This document shows positions 1 through 9,754 of a DNA stretch of 64,000 bases, piece after piece. Within the stretch, counting starts at the first letter, position 1. Every line of letters begins with the position of its first letter. A program made the position numbers and the translations under genes. The notes below the pieces were generated by a model that was not told the DNA's origin, made no database searches, and worked only from the letters and a program-made list of their open reading frames with translations. The stretch is from Blattamonas nauphoetae (lineage: Eukaryota > Preaxostyla > Oxymonadida), in NCBI GenBank assembly GCA_033064195.1, contig JARBJD010000029.1:62001-126000 (forward strand). Reading direction: 5' to 3'.

Positions 1-480
1 CGTTGGAAAGGTTTGAATTGATGAGCTTTGGATGTTTGAGGATTCAACAAATTCGAGGGGGAGAGGACAAGAGACATTCGACAATGACAGATAGAAAAAA
101 CACACCACGCCAAGAATCAAGGTCACATGTCACCTCTTATCTCTCAGGATTTGGGTATGTGTTGGGATTCGTTTTTCTGCCAAAGTTTTCTTCAGTGAAA
201 ACAGAATGCGTTTGAAACTTCCACTGATGCTTCCATCAAGTGACGAGCCAAGGCAAAGATAGACCCTCTCCACCACACACGGCTCCTTCTCGGTGATAAA
301 GCTTGATGAAACAAGAAAAACCATGAAACTTCAAAGAATCAAACAGGTCAATATCGGTTAGAAATACCTTCAAACACTCTTTACCGACTTTAACCTCATC
401 AAACACATTTCGTGAACGCTCGTATCAATTCTTTTCGAAAATTATGCGATTTATGTCACAAGGGACTTCATTCGTCCAAA
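1..480. other. Left edge, no supported gene
   Basis: Short open frames occur on both strands, but none shows a recognisable domain, and composition does not separate one frame. Bases 481-488 (AATCGTGC) are the left copy of the 8-bp target duplication of the adjoining transposon, so this stretch is the old flank of that insertion. It could hold the end of a gene lying left of the window. Confidence 0.4.
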
Positions 481-563
481 AATCGTGCTAGGCATGGGCA
501 GTGGTCGGTCTGAAAAGATCTAGTCCAGTCCCTAAAAATAAAACAGTCGGCGACTAATTTGAA

Positions 564-637
564 GTGCCCTTTAGTCTAGCTGTAGCACGATAGCTTTTTG
601 TTCCCCGGACCAAGGATCGAATCCCGCCAGTGTCACT
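564..637 (+). other. tRNA-like segment with pol III A-box and B-box matches
   Basis: Bases 572-582 (TAGTCTAGCTG) fit the A-box consensus TRGYNNARNNG at every constrained position. Bases 614-624 (GGATCGAATCC) fit the B-box GGTTCGANTCC with one mismatch. The spacing is that of a tRNA gene. The acceptor and T stems do not pair well, so a working tRNA is unlikely. It may be a tRNA relic, a SINE head, or chance sequence at the transposon end. Confidence 0.35.
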
Positions 638-1029
638 TTATTGTTCACATTTTCTCATTTTTGATTCACAACATCACTATAATTATTTCATCTCATTTTT
701 CTCGAAATTAATATTCAAAACGTCGTAGTTCAAGAGTCCCTGAGTCGGTCTGTCCTTCCCCAACATCGGACAAAAAGTCGGCCTGACCGACCGACTCCGA
801 CTCCTTCTCTTCGTTCTCTCAACTTTTCCACTCACCCAAATGATGATGAAATGGTGTTTTGTTTCTTTTTCATCCTTTACAACCTCTTTCTCTTCATTTG
901 TCAGCAAATGATGACGTGATCCAGCCCAACTCGGAAATAGGCATTTTGAGAAGAGAAAACGAACATTCACAACATCAGTGTGCTTTTACATTGTTTTTAC
1001 ACTCTTATCAACCTCTTTCTCATCATTTA

Positions 1030-3215
1030 TGTGAAGTTGATGTCTTGTCCATCCACCATCGTCGACCATCTCCACGCTATCTCTACCCGGTGGTGATGAA
1101 GAATGGAACACTGTGTGGATTTGGGGAATGAATCAGCACCGATTGAATGCTTTGTACTCACTTGATATCGTGGCACAGACCTAGACCTTCCTGACGCCAG
1201 GCAAGAACCGACCACCACCGATCTGCTCGCATGTGGCTGTATACTCACCTGTGTCTCGCTCGATGATTGTTTTTGGAGGTCGGACATCGGAAAGGTCAGA
1301 GAACAAGCTGTGGGCTTACTCCTTCTCCCAACATTCTTGGTCGGTTGTGACAACGGAATCGTCGCCTCCCCAACCCCGATATTTCCACTCAGCGTGCACA
1401 CAATTCATCCCCTCTACACTTCAAGCGATCTCGTTCACTGCATTTCCTCTGTCAATCCCAGCAGTGACCGGCTATCACTTCACGCCTTTCATAAGCTCCG
1501 AATTCCACCCTGTCGCACCTGCTGCGGTTCCACAAGTGGCTTAGATTGATGTGGATTACCTATGGTCCGTTTTCTAATGTCTGGAGGGATAGCGTATGAC
1601 CACAGCTTCCTCTCCGACATTTAGGTTTTGGAGAAGATTGCAGACTCAAACACGGATATCCCTACGACTATGAACGACACAGTGTCGCAGTTGATCAAAA
1701 AACTGGATTCACAACAGAAATTCATGCAAGAGGGTATTTTATCAACTCTTTCTGTCAAATCGACAATCGACGAACTACAAAGGAAATACCCAAGAACTGA
1801 GATTTGTACTTGTCCACACAGCAGCCACATGTTCTTTCTGGCTTTTAAGAGACGATTCTGCGCGAGTTCATCCAACCCTTCCGCCAAGTTTGGCAGTCAC
1901 CTTTCTTCACAACAGTACTGTCGACACTGTGCCATACCCACCCGAAGTAGTTACTAATTTCCACAATTCCGATCCAAAATCGGGACATTATGCACTTGAT
2001 GTGCTCGTTCCTGGGGAAGGTGAGTATGAACAGGGAGCTGACGAAAAAGAGCACCATGAACTTCTCCATCGTGCTCACTCCTATTTTCTTTGAAGAATCC
2101 AACCAAACAACCTTCTCTTCACATGCTCTGAAGTTCTAAATGCAAAACACGTACTCTGTTTATGCTTGTCTCGAAACACCAGTTCTGCTCAAACATTGCC
2201 TGGTCAAAGCGCCCTACTGGTTGGAAGAGAGTGCATGGGCGTTCATGAAGGAGTCGGGGCTCAAAGCAGGGGAGTTGTGCTTCTGCTACGCGTTTGACTG
2301 GCCGGGGGAGGGGTGGATGCTGGGCGAGGTGAAGGGAGAGGTTGGGATGCTCCCGATGAACTTCTTCCGAGTGCCGCGAATGGGGGAAGAGAAGAAGAGG
2401 GAAGAGGAGAAGAAGGAGGAAGTTGTGGAGCCGACTCTCTCCATCCTGTCTTCCGATTGCTTGCCAGACGAAACGTGACTTCGGAAGTGCAAGCCTGAGT
2501 GTGTCCACAGAGTCGGGAGGAGGACGTGTTGGGGGATGAGGGAGAGCAGGCGCCGCTGTTTCAGTGTGACGTTCCGAACTGACTGCATCATGTGGACAGT
2601 GCGGAGGGAAGGAACGAGGGAATGCAGAGCAAGCCTAGGTGAATGTTCGAATACACAGGCGACGCCAGCGACAAAGCTCGAAAGGAAAAACAGGGATACT
2701 CGACCGATTTCGGACTGAGAGGCTGCGCACAATCACAATGGGCGTGATTCCACCAGTCACATTTTCCGGTGTGTGGTTCTGTTTCTTGTCTTGATCGTGT
2801 TTCCTATTTTTAGGTTTGTGTTTCATCATTTTGTCTCTACCTTCGGTGCAGGCCCCCGCCGTCCCACCCGACGCACGTCACTCTGTCCTCCCTCCACCCC
2901 CACCCAACACGCCACCAAGTCTGCCTTCTTCTCTTCCTCACTCTCCCTCTCCACGATCTCTCCTTCGTCCTACCCCTACCTTCTGTCTGTGCACATCACA
3001 AACACACCAGTTGTTGATTATCTGCTGACACACGTGGCGGCACTGGAGAACGAGGTGAAGAAGCTGCGAGAAGAGCGGTAGGAGCACCTGAAGCGTCGGA
3101 AAGAGGTGGAATCGGTGAAGGCGCAAATGAAGTTTCTTGTTCAGCTTCTGGAGACGCAGGTGACTCAGCCACCAACAGTGGTGACAAGTTTAGATGTGAC
3201 AGTGTGTTCACAACA
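1030..3215 (+). pseudogene. Broken Kelch-SH3-coiled-coil gene copy
   Basis: Pieces in several forward frames read in the order expected of one gene. Kelch-type repeats lie at about 1060-1450, with a VYSPVSRSMIVFGG blade followed by a W..V and PPQPRYFHSA pattern. A short helical piece lies at 1628-1800. An SH3-like domain lies at about 2240-2380: GELCFCYAF, GWMLGEVKGEVGMLP and NFFRVP correspond to the acidic, tryptophan and SNYV positions of SH3. A coiled coil at 2995-3200 (HVAALENEVKKLREER) is interrupted by an in-frame TAG near 3079. Frame changes and stops show it is not a working gene. It lies wholly inside the hAT-like element, so it is a captured copy. A second copy at 61100-62440 is about 90 percent identical where both survive. 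The parent gene is not in the window. Confidence 0.7.
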
Positions 3216-3504
3216 GTATTGCTGCGAGAGCAAAAAACGAGGGATGGAAGACAACTCCGCCATTTATTTGAGTAAAGAAGTGTTCAGCGCTTGTTCTCCC
3301 CTTTCATTCAAAACATATCGATTCTCTGTTCCTTTAATCTTCCCAAATATTCACGTATATTCCTTTATTGACAATACTTTGGTTTTTACGGCAATCGAAA
3401 GGATTCAATTCTGTGAGTTGCGTGAAAAGGGTATGATCACAAAAAAAAGCAGTCGGTCGGTCGACGAGCAGTCGGACCGACCGCTGCCCATGCCTAAATC
3501 GTGC

Positions 3505-4466
3505 GAGGTGAGAACTCGATCCCACAAGAAAGTAATGAAAACATCGTTCTCTCATTCAGTGATTGACTACTCGAGTGTTTCTCTCGTAAAGTTAAAACAA
3601 TTAAAAGTTAGAGGGATCGAGCAGGATGAAGTGAATCACGTGTCATGTCGCGAGGAGCATGTCCATCATTTTTTTTGTTTTACAGTTTTCACGTCACTCA
3701 GAATTTTTTGTCTTCTCATTTTTTCTCAAACTGTGTCTAACTCTCTCAACTATCATTGATAGAAAATTAAAACATATTGTCTCTTTATTCAGAAAAATAC
3801 AACCGTTTTACAGCTGGATCATGTCGTCGTGTCGGGCAGTATATGGGCAAAAACTTCATCAAAACCATTCTTCTCTGGATATCACCGTCATTTCTGTGGA
3901 ATTTGCTCGGATGTTGGGAACAATTTGATTACTGGTGCAGACGAGCAGATCCTACGATCGCCTCCTATCGTCCAGAAATGGTCTCTTCCTTAGGGTTCGG
4001 CGATCTCGATGCGACTGTCATTTGGCATCATAATGTCAACTGAATCTTCTCCAAACAATGCATTCCCTCACTGAATGGTACGTTATGATACTTTTGCCGT
4101 TCATATTCTCGTCTGTTGGCCATCCCGGAAACACATCTCGTTTTTCTTGTCGAAATTGGATGCGCCCGCCTTCCTGGCACTTCACAACTCTCCACTTTCT
4201 TGTGAGGTGTTTTCTGCCTTTGTGGGACTGCTCTGTCGGTGCTATCAGAGATTTCCGATTTGTTGACCTTTTCTACACTTTCTCAGACTTTTCTGGACAT
4301 CAACACATCCAAACACCGAACCATCATTGTTCCTTTATATGATCTGGTTTGAAAAGGATGTAAAAAGATGGGAAAGTGATTTGTGCGCGAGAAAGGAACA
4401 AAACTAACTATTGAAGAGTGTGATGGGCAAAAAGTCAAAAAACAATCGATACAATCAAATGTATCG
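3505..4466. other. Intergenic, no supported gene
   Basis: Several forward frames of 60 to 95 codons are open (for example 3777-4043 and 4058-4342), but none has a recognisable domain or a partner exon, and they overlap in competing frames. Nothing firm can be annotated. Confidence 0.35.
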
Positions 4467-5027
4467 TTATTCCTTCATCGAAACAAGCTGTGTGTTCGCA
4501 CCTCTGACGATGTCGTCGAGATCTTCCACTTGTTCAACTCTGACCCAATCCTGGTTGTGCTGGATCATTATCCCAAATCGTGGATTCGCCGGGAGGTCCA
4601 CAAGAACTGGTCTTTGCACATTATCACCGAAATCCATCACAAAAGTGCCTCTTTGTGGGCGGCAGTCGATCTCGACGATGACGACTTGACTATCAGCGAG
4701 AGGCTTAAAATCAGGTAGATTCCCATCGTTACCGTGGTTTCTCATTTTTCCATTTGTAATGTCGTATCCTGCACATCCAGGGAGGTCCCAGAAAGGTGCT
4801 TCACCGTGGCGGTGAATTTGGTCGAGTGATTCTGGGGAGAGTAGACCAACAAGGATTGATGAAACTGGTTTTGGGAAGGTGAGGGTGTATCTGGAAACTC
4901 TGTCTCCAAGTTCAGGCGAGAGGAGAAGAGAGTTTGAATCGACAAGCTTTGTGAAAGTATGTTCTTCTTGCTGGTACTGATCAGCACAGTGATCAAAGTA
5001 ATGAGGATGTGAGGATTCAGCTATCAT
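4467..5027 (-). CDS. SPRY-like domain protein
   Basis: This reverse frame of about 186 residues starts at the first ATG (MIAESSHPHY). The open frame extends nine codons further up to a TTG, and a 5' exon is possible. The sequence runs through beta strands with a SPRY/B30.2 look: YTLTFPKPVSSILVGLL, a GYDITNGKMRNHG turn, VVIVEIDCRPQRGTFVMDFGD and PVLVDLPANPRFGIMI. In SPRY proteins these form a beta sandwich that binds protein partners. In some protists the same domain sits behind kinase domains, but no kinase is fused here. It stands alone, convergent with the decayed region to its left. The partner is unknown. Confidence 0.5.
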   Translation of the reverse strand: MIAESSHPHYFDHCADQYQQEEHTFTKLVDSNSLLLSPELGDRVSRYTLTFPKPVSSILVGLLSPESLDQIHRHGEAPFWDLPGCAGYDITNGKMRNHGNDGNLPDFKPLADSQVVIVEIDCRPQRGTFVMDFGDNVQRPVLVDLPANPRFGIMIQHNQDWVRVEQVEDLDDIVRGANTQLVSMKE

Positions 5028-5337
5028 GTTTGTTTGAAAAAATGTCCGCGGCAAAGAATAATGACGACGAAGGATTGATCAAGCATATAATCCAGATAAA
5101 TCAGACCTCCGTTTGCCAAGTTGACCAATAAAAAGATTAATGGTTGACCAGAGCGAGAGTTTGGTGTTCCAGGAGAAGTAGGGGTGATAGTATTGGTGAG
5201 ATCGAATGAGCCCACCAGATAAAAGGAATGTCAAGCGCAAGCCTTGCCACCATTTTCATTCTCTCAGACCTCCTCCTCTCTTCGGACCACATCGCTGAAG
5301 TTCCCCAATCGTTATATGACTCGGACCAGACCAAAAT

Positions 5338-6238
5338 GTGTCAGTGATTTTGGGCTCTTCACCAGTGAAGCAATCAGCGTCTCACCCGGCAGTGGCGCAC
5401 GTGGTGAGTGCAGTGCACACATCTCTGCATGTACACCCCAATGAACCAAATGCCCTGTCGGGGGATGTGATTGGGATGTCGATTGACTTTGGTCCAAAGG
5501 GAATCCGAGTGTTGGTTGAGAGCTACGGATCGTATGTTGGGCGGACACTCCAGCGAACCGGACAGTATGCTTGTTTCTTTGTTGTTTTGACGATATATTT
5601 CTTTGTTTTGGTCTGTAGTACTCTTATTCGAAACGGATTGACTGGAGACGACCTCAACGAGTGGCTGGTGCGGAATAGCGAGAAATACGATGCGGACAAC
5701 TACAGGCTGATGTCACGAAACTGCCAGCATTTTGCACTTGAGCTATATGGGTACCTGACTCGCGAGCCTGGTGCCCTCGCTTTGATCCCGTTTGGAGTGA
5801 TTAACATGTGCACAGGGCTTCACAAGATCATTGTATCGCTGATCATCTTTGTTGGACTGCCAATTGCGGCATTTGTGAGCGTGTGCATCCAAACTCTGTG
5901 TCAGAAACGGAATCGATCAACGCGATCCTCTTGTCCACAGAAATGCAGTTCGTCGAGCGCGATCGAATCGGAGGAAGGGCTGATGATTTGGGATGCTTCG
6001 GTTGCAGACGGGCACGTGATGTCACTGAAGGAGCAGCTCGACGATTCTGGTGAGCTTCCCTTTGTTCTCATTCTCTCATTTTGTATTTCTGGTGTATTCA
6101 GGCCTTTCCAAAGTGTTTGGACTGTATTCGTTGATTGGAACAGAGTTTCACAGTTCAGAACAGCCAACATCCGATGAAAGCCAATTTCCCTCCAAAGACG
6201 CCCGGATCTCTGAAACACCCCTTCCGGTGATCAATTGA
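5338..6238 (+). CDS. Papain-fold (LRAT/PPPDE-like) cysteine hydrolase with membrane segment
   Basis: Three exons joined by GT-AG introns at 5565-5618 (54 nt) and 6050-6101 (52 nt) give about 264 residues. A histidine in VVSAVHTSLHV near the N-terminus and a cysteine in MSRNCQHFALELYGYL near the middle fit the His/Cys pair of permuted papain-fold enzymes (LRAT, PPPDE/DeSI, NlpC/P60 relatives). A hydrophobic stretch follows (KIIVSLIIFVGLPIAAFVSVC), consistent with a tail-side membrane anchor. Relatives remove ubiquitin or SUMO, or act on acyl groups; the substrate here is unknown. The first codon used is GTG. An ATG-led frame at 5228 (MSSASLATIF) could be a 5' exon, but the splice joining it is not clear. 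Both introns fit the short-intron pattern of the neighbouring genes. Confidence 0.6.
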
Positions 6239-7010
6239 CGTGTGCCCCTGCTTCTCCTCTCTTCCATCCTTCCAACCTCCTCTCATTCCATTCTCTGAGA
6301 GATCCCCTCCATTTATCTTTTTCTCTTCATTCTCTCTCTTTCTGTCCGTCTCAGCATCCCTCAAGATCAAGTTTCAAATAGTTTTCAGCCTTTTCTCGTA
6401 TTTCCCGTGCTTATGTTGTTCAACCCTGCTTCAAGCTTATGTCGATCCACATCCCTTTTTTCTCTTCTTTCTCCTTCTAATCCGTTCTTTTCGGCTTTCT
6501 TCTTTTCTTATACCAGCTGTAATATGTCTCTCATGTCGTTCCGTTATTCAAGAGGACTTGCACACTCCTTTCTTTTCTTTGTTGATCTTGTTTTGAAAAA
6601 TCGTTACAAACTTGCGAGAATGACGTCTTTCGCCATCGCATGTTTGTCCGGTCTTGCCATCGTAGCAATCTTCCCAACTGCTCGAGACAAAGCCCTTTCC
6701 TCTTTCAAGAGGAAACTCCTGTTCCAGCACATTCAACCAGTTGAACTTGAGAAAGTGAAATACATCCACATAATATCATGATTTTCTTTCTTTGTCTTGA
6801 TTTATCCCTTTCCCAGCGTTTGATTTGATCTGCCCGGAATAGTGTCTGAAATCATAGAAAGACTCCAAGATTCATCCATTCTGTTTGACGAGCCAAATAA
6901 TCATAGCTTAGAACAACTGTTGACATGTGTCAAAGATTTCAAAACATAAATGGTCGATTTGCGGTCAGGTGATCGCATTGACAACGAACAAAAAAAGTTG
7001 TACCGAGGAG
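6239..7010. other. Intergenic, pyrimidine-rich
   Basis: The 5' half is strongly C/T-rich on the plus strand. One frame ends in a hydrophobic stretch (MTSFAIACLSGLAIVAIF, about 6620-6675) and a stop at 6779, but it has no homologue I recognise and may be chance. The region holds the 3' flanks of the papain-fold gene and of the GTPase gene, which converge here. Confidence 0.35.
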
Positions 7011-8451
7011 TTACATGATCTCGCAACCGCATCCCCCTTTACTACAAGTACCACATGTGGATGCATCTCCGGACAACGCCTTTCGAAGAGCTGCTCTTGC
7101 CGCCGCTTCAAAGGCTTCGGGGAGGCCTTCTTTTGTCGTCGCCGAACACTCAACGTATCCGAACAGCTTCAGCTTCTCCACAAGTTGCTCGGCCTGAAAT
7201 GAAGGCAGAGAGAAGAGAGGCGAGGTGGTAGGAGAGAGAGGGAGAGAGGGGATGAAATGAATGAAGAGAGAGATCGTGTGGGAAAAGTGGGCAGACCTGC
7301 TCTTTCGAGACCAGAGTAACACCGTCAGGGGGACTTGCGCGAGCATCGCTATGCGTGCCAACAAGAACAACAGGGCAGTCGTTCAAATATTCTGAGATGT
7401 CTGGAATCCACTGTTGAGACGAGAAAATGATAATAATGAAGCATCGTATGAAGGCAGACGAAGGTTTCAATCCTCTTAAACGATTCCTCACTGATCACGG
7501 AGAAGAAAAGCATGAAAACATCGGCGCTTTCATAACTAAAAGGGCGAAGCTGGTCATATTCCTCCGTACCTGAGGACAGTTGATATTGAAAAAAAATAGA
7601 AAAATAGAATGTTTTTGACCAAATAATTGTAATAAAAGGATTTGAAGCACACACCAGCTGTATCCCAGAGTGTGAGATTCACTTTCTTGCCATCAACCTC
7701 GATAGAGGTTTCATAGAAATAGGCGAAAGTGTAAGTGTAGTATCGAAGGATATATGATTGTCCGGTATCGCGACCACCAGCACAGACAACTTTTGCTTCC
7801 TAAAATTGACACCCATTTCGAGGTGGAAAGAATACGAAGATTGAAAAGAAGGAGAGAAGGAAGGAATGAGGAAAGAGTAGAATGAACTTACAATCACGTT
7901 GGTACTTTGGGCAGAATTGATTTGAGTTTTGGGTTGTTGTTTCGTGCTCGTTCTTTCTTCTTCATTCGTCTTCTTTTCTCTTTCGGTTCTTGTGGTCAGT
8001 CCAGAGATCATTTCGTTCTGCTGCTGAAGTTGAGTCTTCAGTTGTGAAATCAACTGATTCTGAAGAACGATCTTCTGAGCTGATCTCTCAATTTCCTGTT
8101 TTTGTTGAGTGATACTCATTCTGGCTTCTTCAATTTCCTTCTTCAGTCTTTCCATATCCGATTGGGATAAGGTAAATTTCTCGTTTTGAAGATCAAACTG
8201 CGTCTGTTGAACACCATGTTTCTGATTTAATGTCTCACGATCACTTTCTAGTTGGTCCACGCGATTTTGGAGTGTTTCATTCCGCTCTTTCAACGTCTTC
8301 ACGTCTGACACAAGATGTTTGACATCCTCGAACTAATCAAGAATAGAATGAAATCGAAATTCAGAACCATAAATGAAAGAAGAGAACAGACAAAGTCATT
8401 GGAACTGACTGACGCATCGATTGGAGTTCCGGGAGGTGGATGTGAGAACAT
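7011..8451 (-). CDS. Coiled-coil protein fused to a Rac-like GTPase domain with a degenerate P-loop
   Basis: Six exons fit in phase: 8392-8451, 7892-8332, 7655-7799, 7460-7569, 7297-7410 and 7011-7193, giving about 350 residues. Residues 1-20 begin MFSHPPPGTPID. Residues 21 to about 160 are a long coiled coil (KTLKERNETLQNRVDQLESD and onward). A Rho/Rac-type domain follows: WDTAGTEEYDQLRPFSY (G3), VVLVGTHSD (G4), ECSATT (G5), and a C-terminal CEIM prenylation box. The P-loop reads AGGRDTGQS, so the GK(S/T) lysine that holds the GTP phosphates is glutamine. The neighbour has an intact loop. Nucleotide binding is therefore probably lost or altered (inference). The prenyl tail and coiled coil suggest a membrane-bound scaffold. 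The GTPase exons match the downstream paralogue exon for exon, so it arose by tandem duplication plus gain of 5' exons. Confidence 0.8.
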
Positions 8452-8745
8452 GTAATTTTCTGTTATGGATGAGAATGAACAGAGTCTTCTATGAAAAAGT
8501 TAGGAATCAAATTGAATAATTGTGATCGAAACAATATTGATGATTTCTGATTGTCAGAAAGCTCTAAAAACTCACTCAATCGAAGATGACAGAGACTGAT
8601 GGGAGGGATCATCCATTCTCGTTGAGAATTCCAAAAATAGGAGGAGAGAATAATGGTGGACATGTATTAAAGACAGTAAAAAGAAATGTCGATGCGTGTA
8701 TAAATTCTTACACTGAAAAGCAATGTTAAGTGAAACGACGACTAG

Positions 8746-9684
8746 TTACATGGCCTTGCAACCGGACTCCTCTTTGTCATTATTATCACCTGCAGAAGCA
8801 CCTCTGGACGACACGATTTGAAGAGCTGCTCTCGCCGCCGCTTCGAAGACTTCGGGGAGGCCTTCTTTTGTCGTCGACGAACACTCAACGTATCCGAACA
8901 GCTTCAGCTTCTCCACAAGTTGCTCGGCCTGAAGAGAAGGAAAATAGAAGAGAGGTGAGGTGGGGGAGAGAGAGGGAGAGAGGGGATACAATGAAGGAAG
9001 AGATGGAGTGTGTGGGAAAAGTGGCAGACCTGCTCTTTCGAGACCAGAGTGGCACCGTCAGGGGGACTTGCGCGAGCATCGCTATGCGTGCCAACAAGTA
9101 CAACAGGACAGTCGTTCGAATATGGTGTGATTTCTGGAATCCACTGTTGAGACGAGAAAAAGAGAATAAGGAATAATCAGTGGAGGATAAACCTTAGTTT
9201 CGATCCTTTTAAACGATTCCTCGTTGATCACGGAGAACAAAATCATGAAAACATCGGTTTCTGAGTAACTGAGAGGGCGAAGCGTGTCGTAATCTTTCGG
9301 GCCTGATGACAGTTGAGATTGGAAAAATGAGAGAGATGGAATGAAAGGGACAAAGAAAGTGAATTCGAATGATTTGAAGGACACACCAGCTGTATCCCAC
9401 AGTTGGAGTTTGATTTTCTTGTCATCAACCGCGATAGAGGTTTCAAAAATATCGACGACTTCGGGAGTGTAGGTTTCAGATGCCTGTGATGGATCTTTGA
9501 AAATGAGGACAGATGTTTTCCCTACTGTTGAATCACCAATAAAGACAACTTTTGCTTTCTGAAATAAATATAAATTCCGAAGTAGAGAGGATCATATTGT
9601 CGTTAAGAAGGAGGGAAGATGAGAAAGATGAAGCACAGAGAAGATGAATGAAGAAGGATTAAAACAAACAATCACCTTTGGCAT
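8746..9684 (-). CDS. Rac/Rho-family small GTPase
   Basis: Five exons in phase (9676-9684, 9387-9558, 9193-9302, 9030-9143, 8746-8928) encode 195 residues. The first exon is only nine bases (Met-Pro-Lys). Motifs in order are P-loop GDSTVGKTS, switch I with TYTPEVVD, G3 WDTAGPKDYDTLRPLSY (as in Rac), VVLVGTHSD (G4), ECSSTT (G5) and the CAAX box CKAM for prenylation. It should cycle between GTP and GDP at membranes and act on the actin cytoskeleton, as Rac proteins do; that role is known for the family, not shown here. All introns are GT-AG and short. The upstream tandem paralogue shares every GTPase splice site. Confidence 0.9.
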
Positions 9685-9754
9685 AAGTACAGACTAAGGG
9701 TTCATCTTCTCTCGATCACCTCACCATCTTCGTTCAAGAATCGATCAATTTGTG

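Larger units (their letters stand above)
489..3496. mobile_element. hAT-like non-autonomous transposon carrying a Kelch-SH3 gene fragment
   Basis: The ends form terminal inverted repeats that begin TAGGCATGGGCAG and match at about 21 of 22 bases. They are flanked by a perfect 8-bp direct repeat, AATCGTGC, at 481-488 and 3497-3504. An 8-bp target duplication and a TAGG..TGGGC start are typical of the hAT superfamily. No transposase reading frame is visible, so the element must have been moved by a transposase made elsewhere. The interior is a decayed copy of a host Kelch-SH3-coiled-coil gene. Subterminal GGTCGGTC/GACCGACC runs occur near both ends and may be transposase binding sites. P-type or Merlin elements also give 8-bp duplications, so the superfamily is likely rather than proven. 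Confidence 0.85.
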
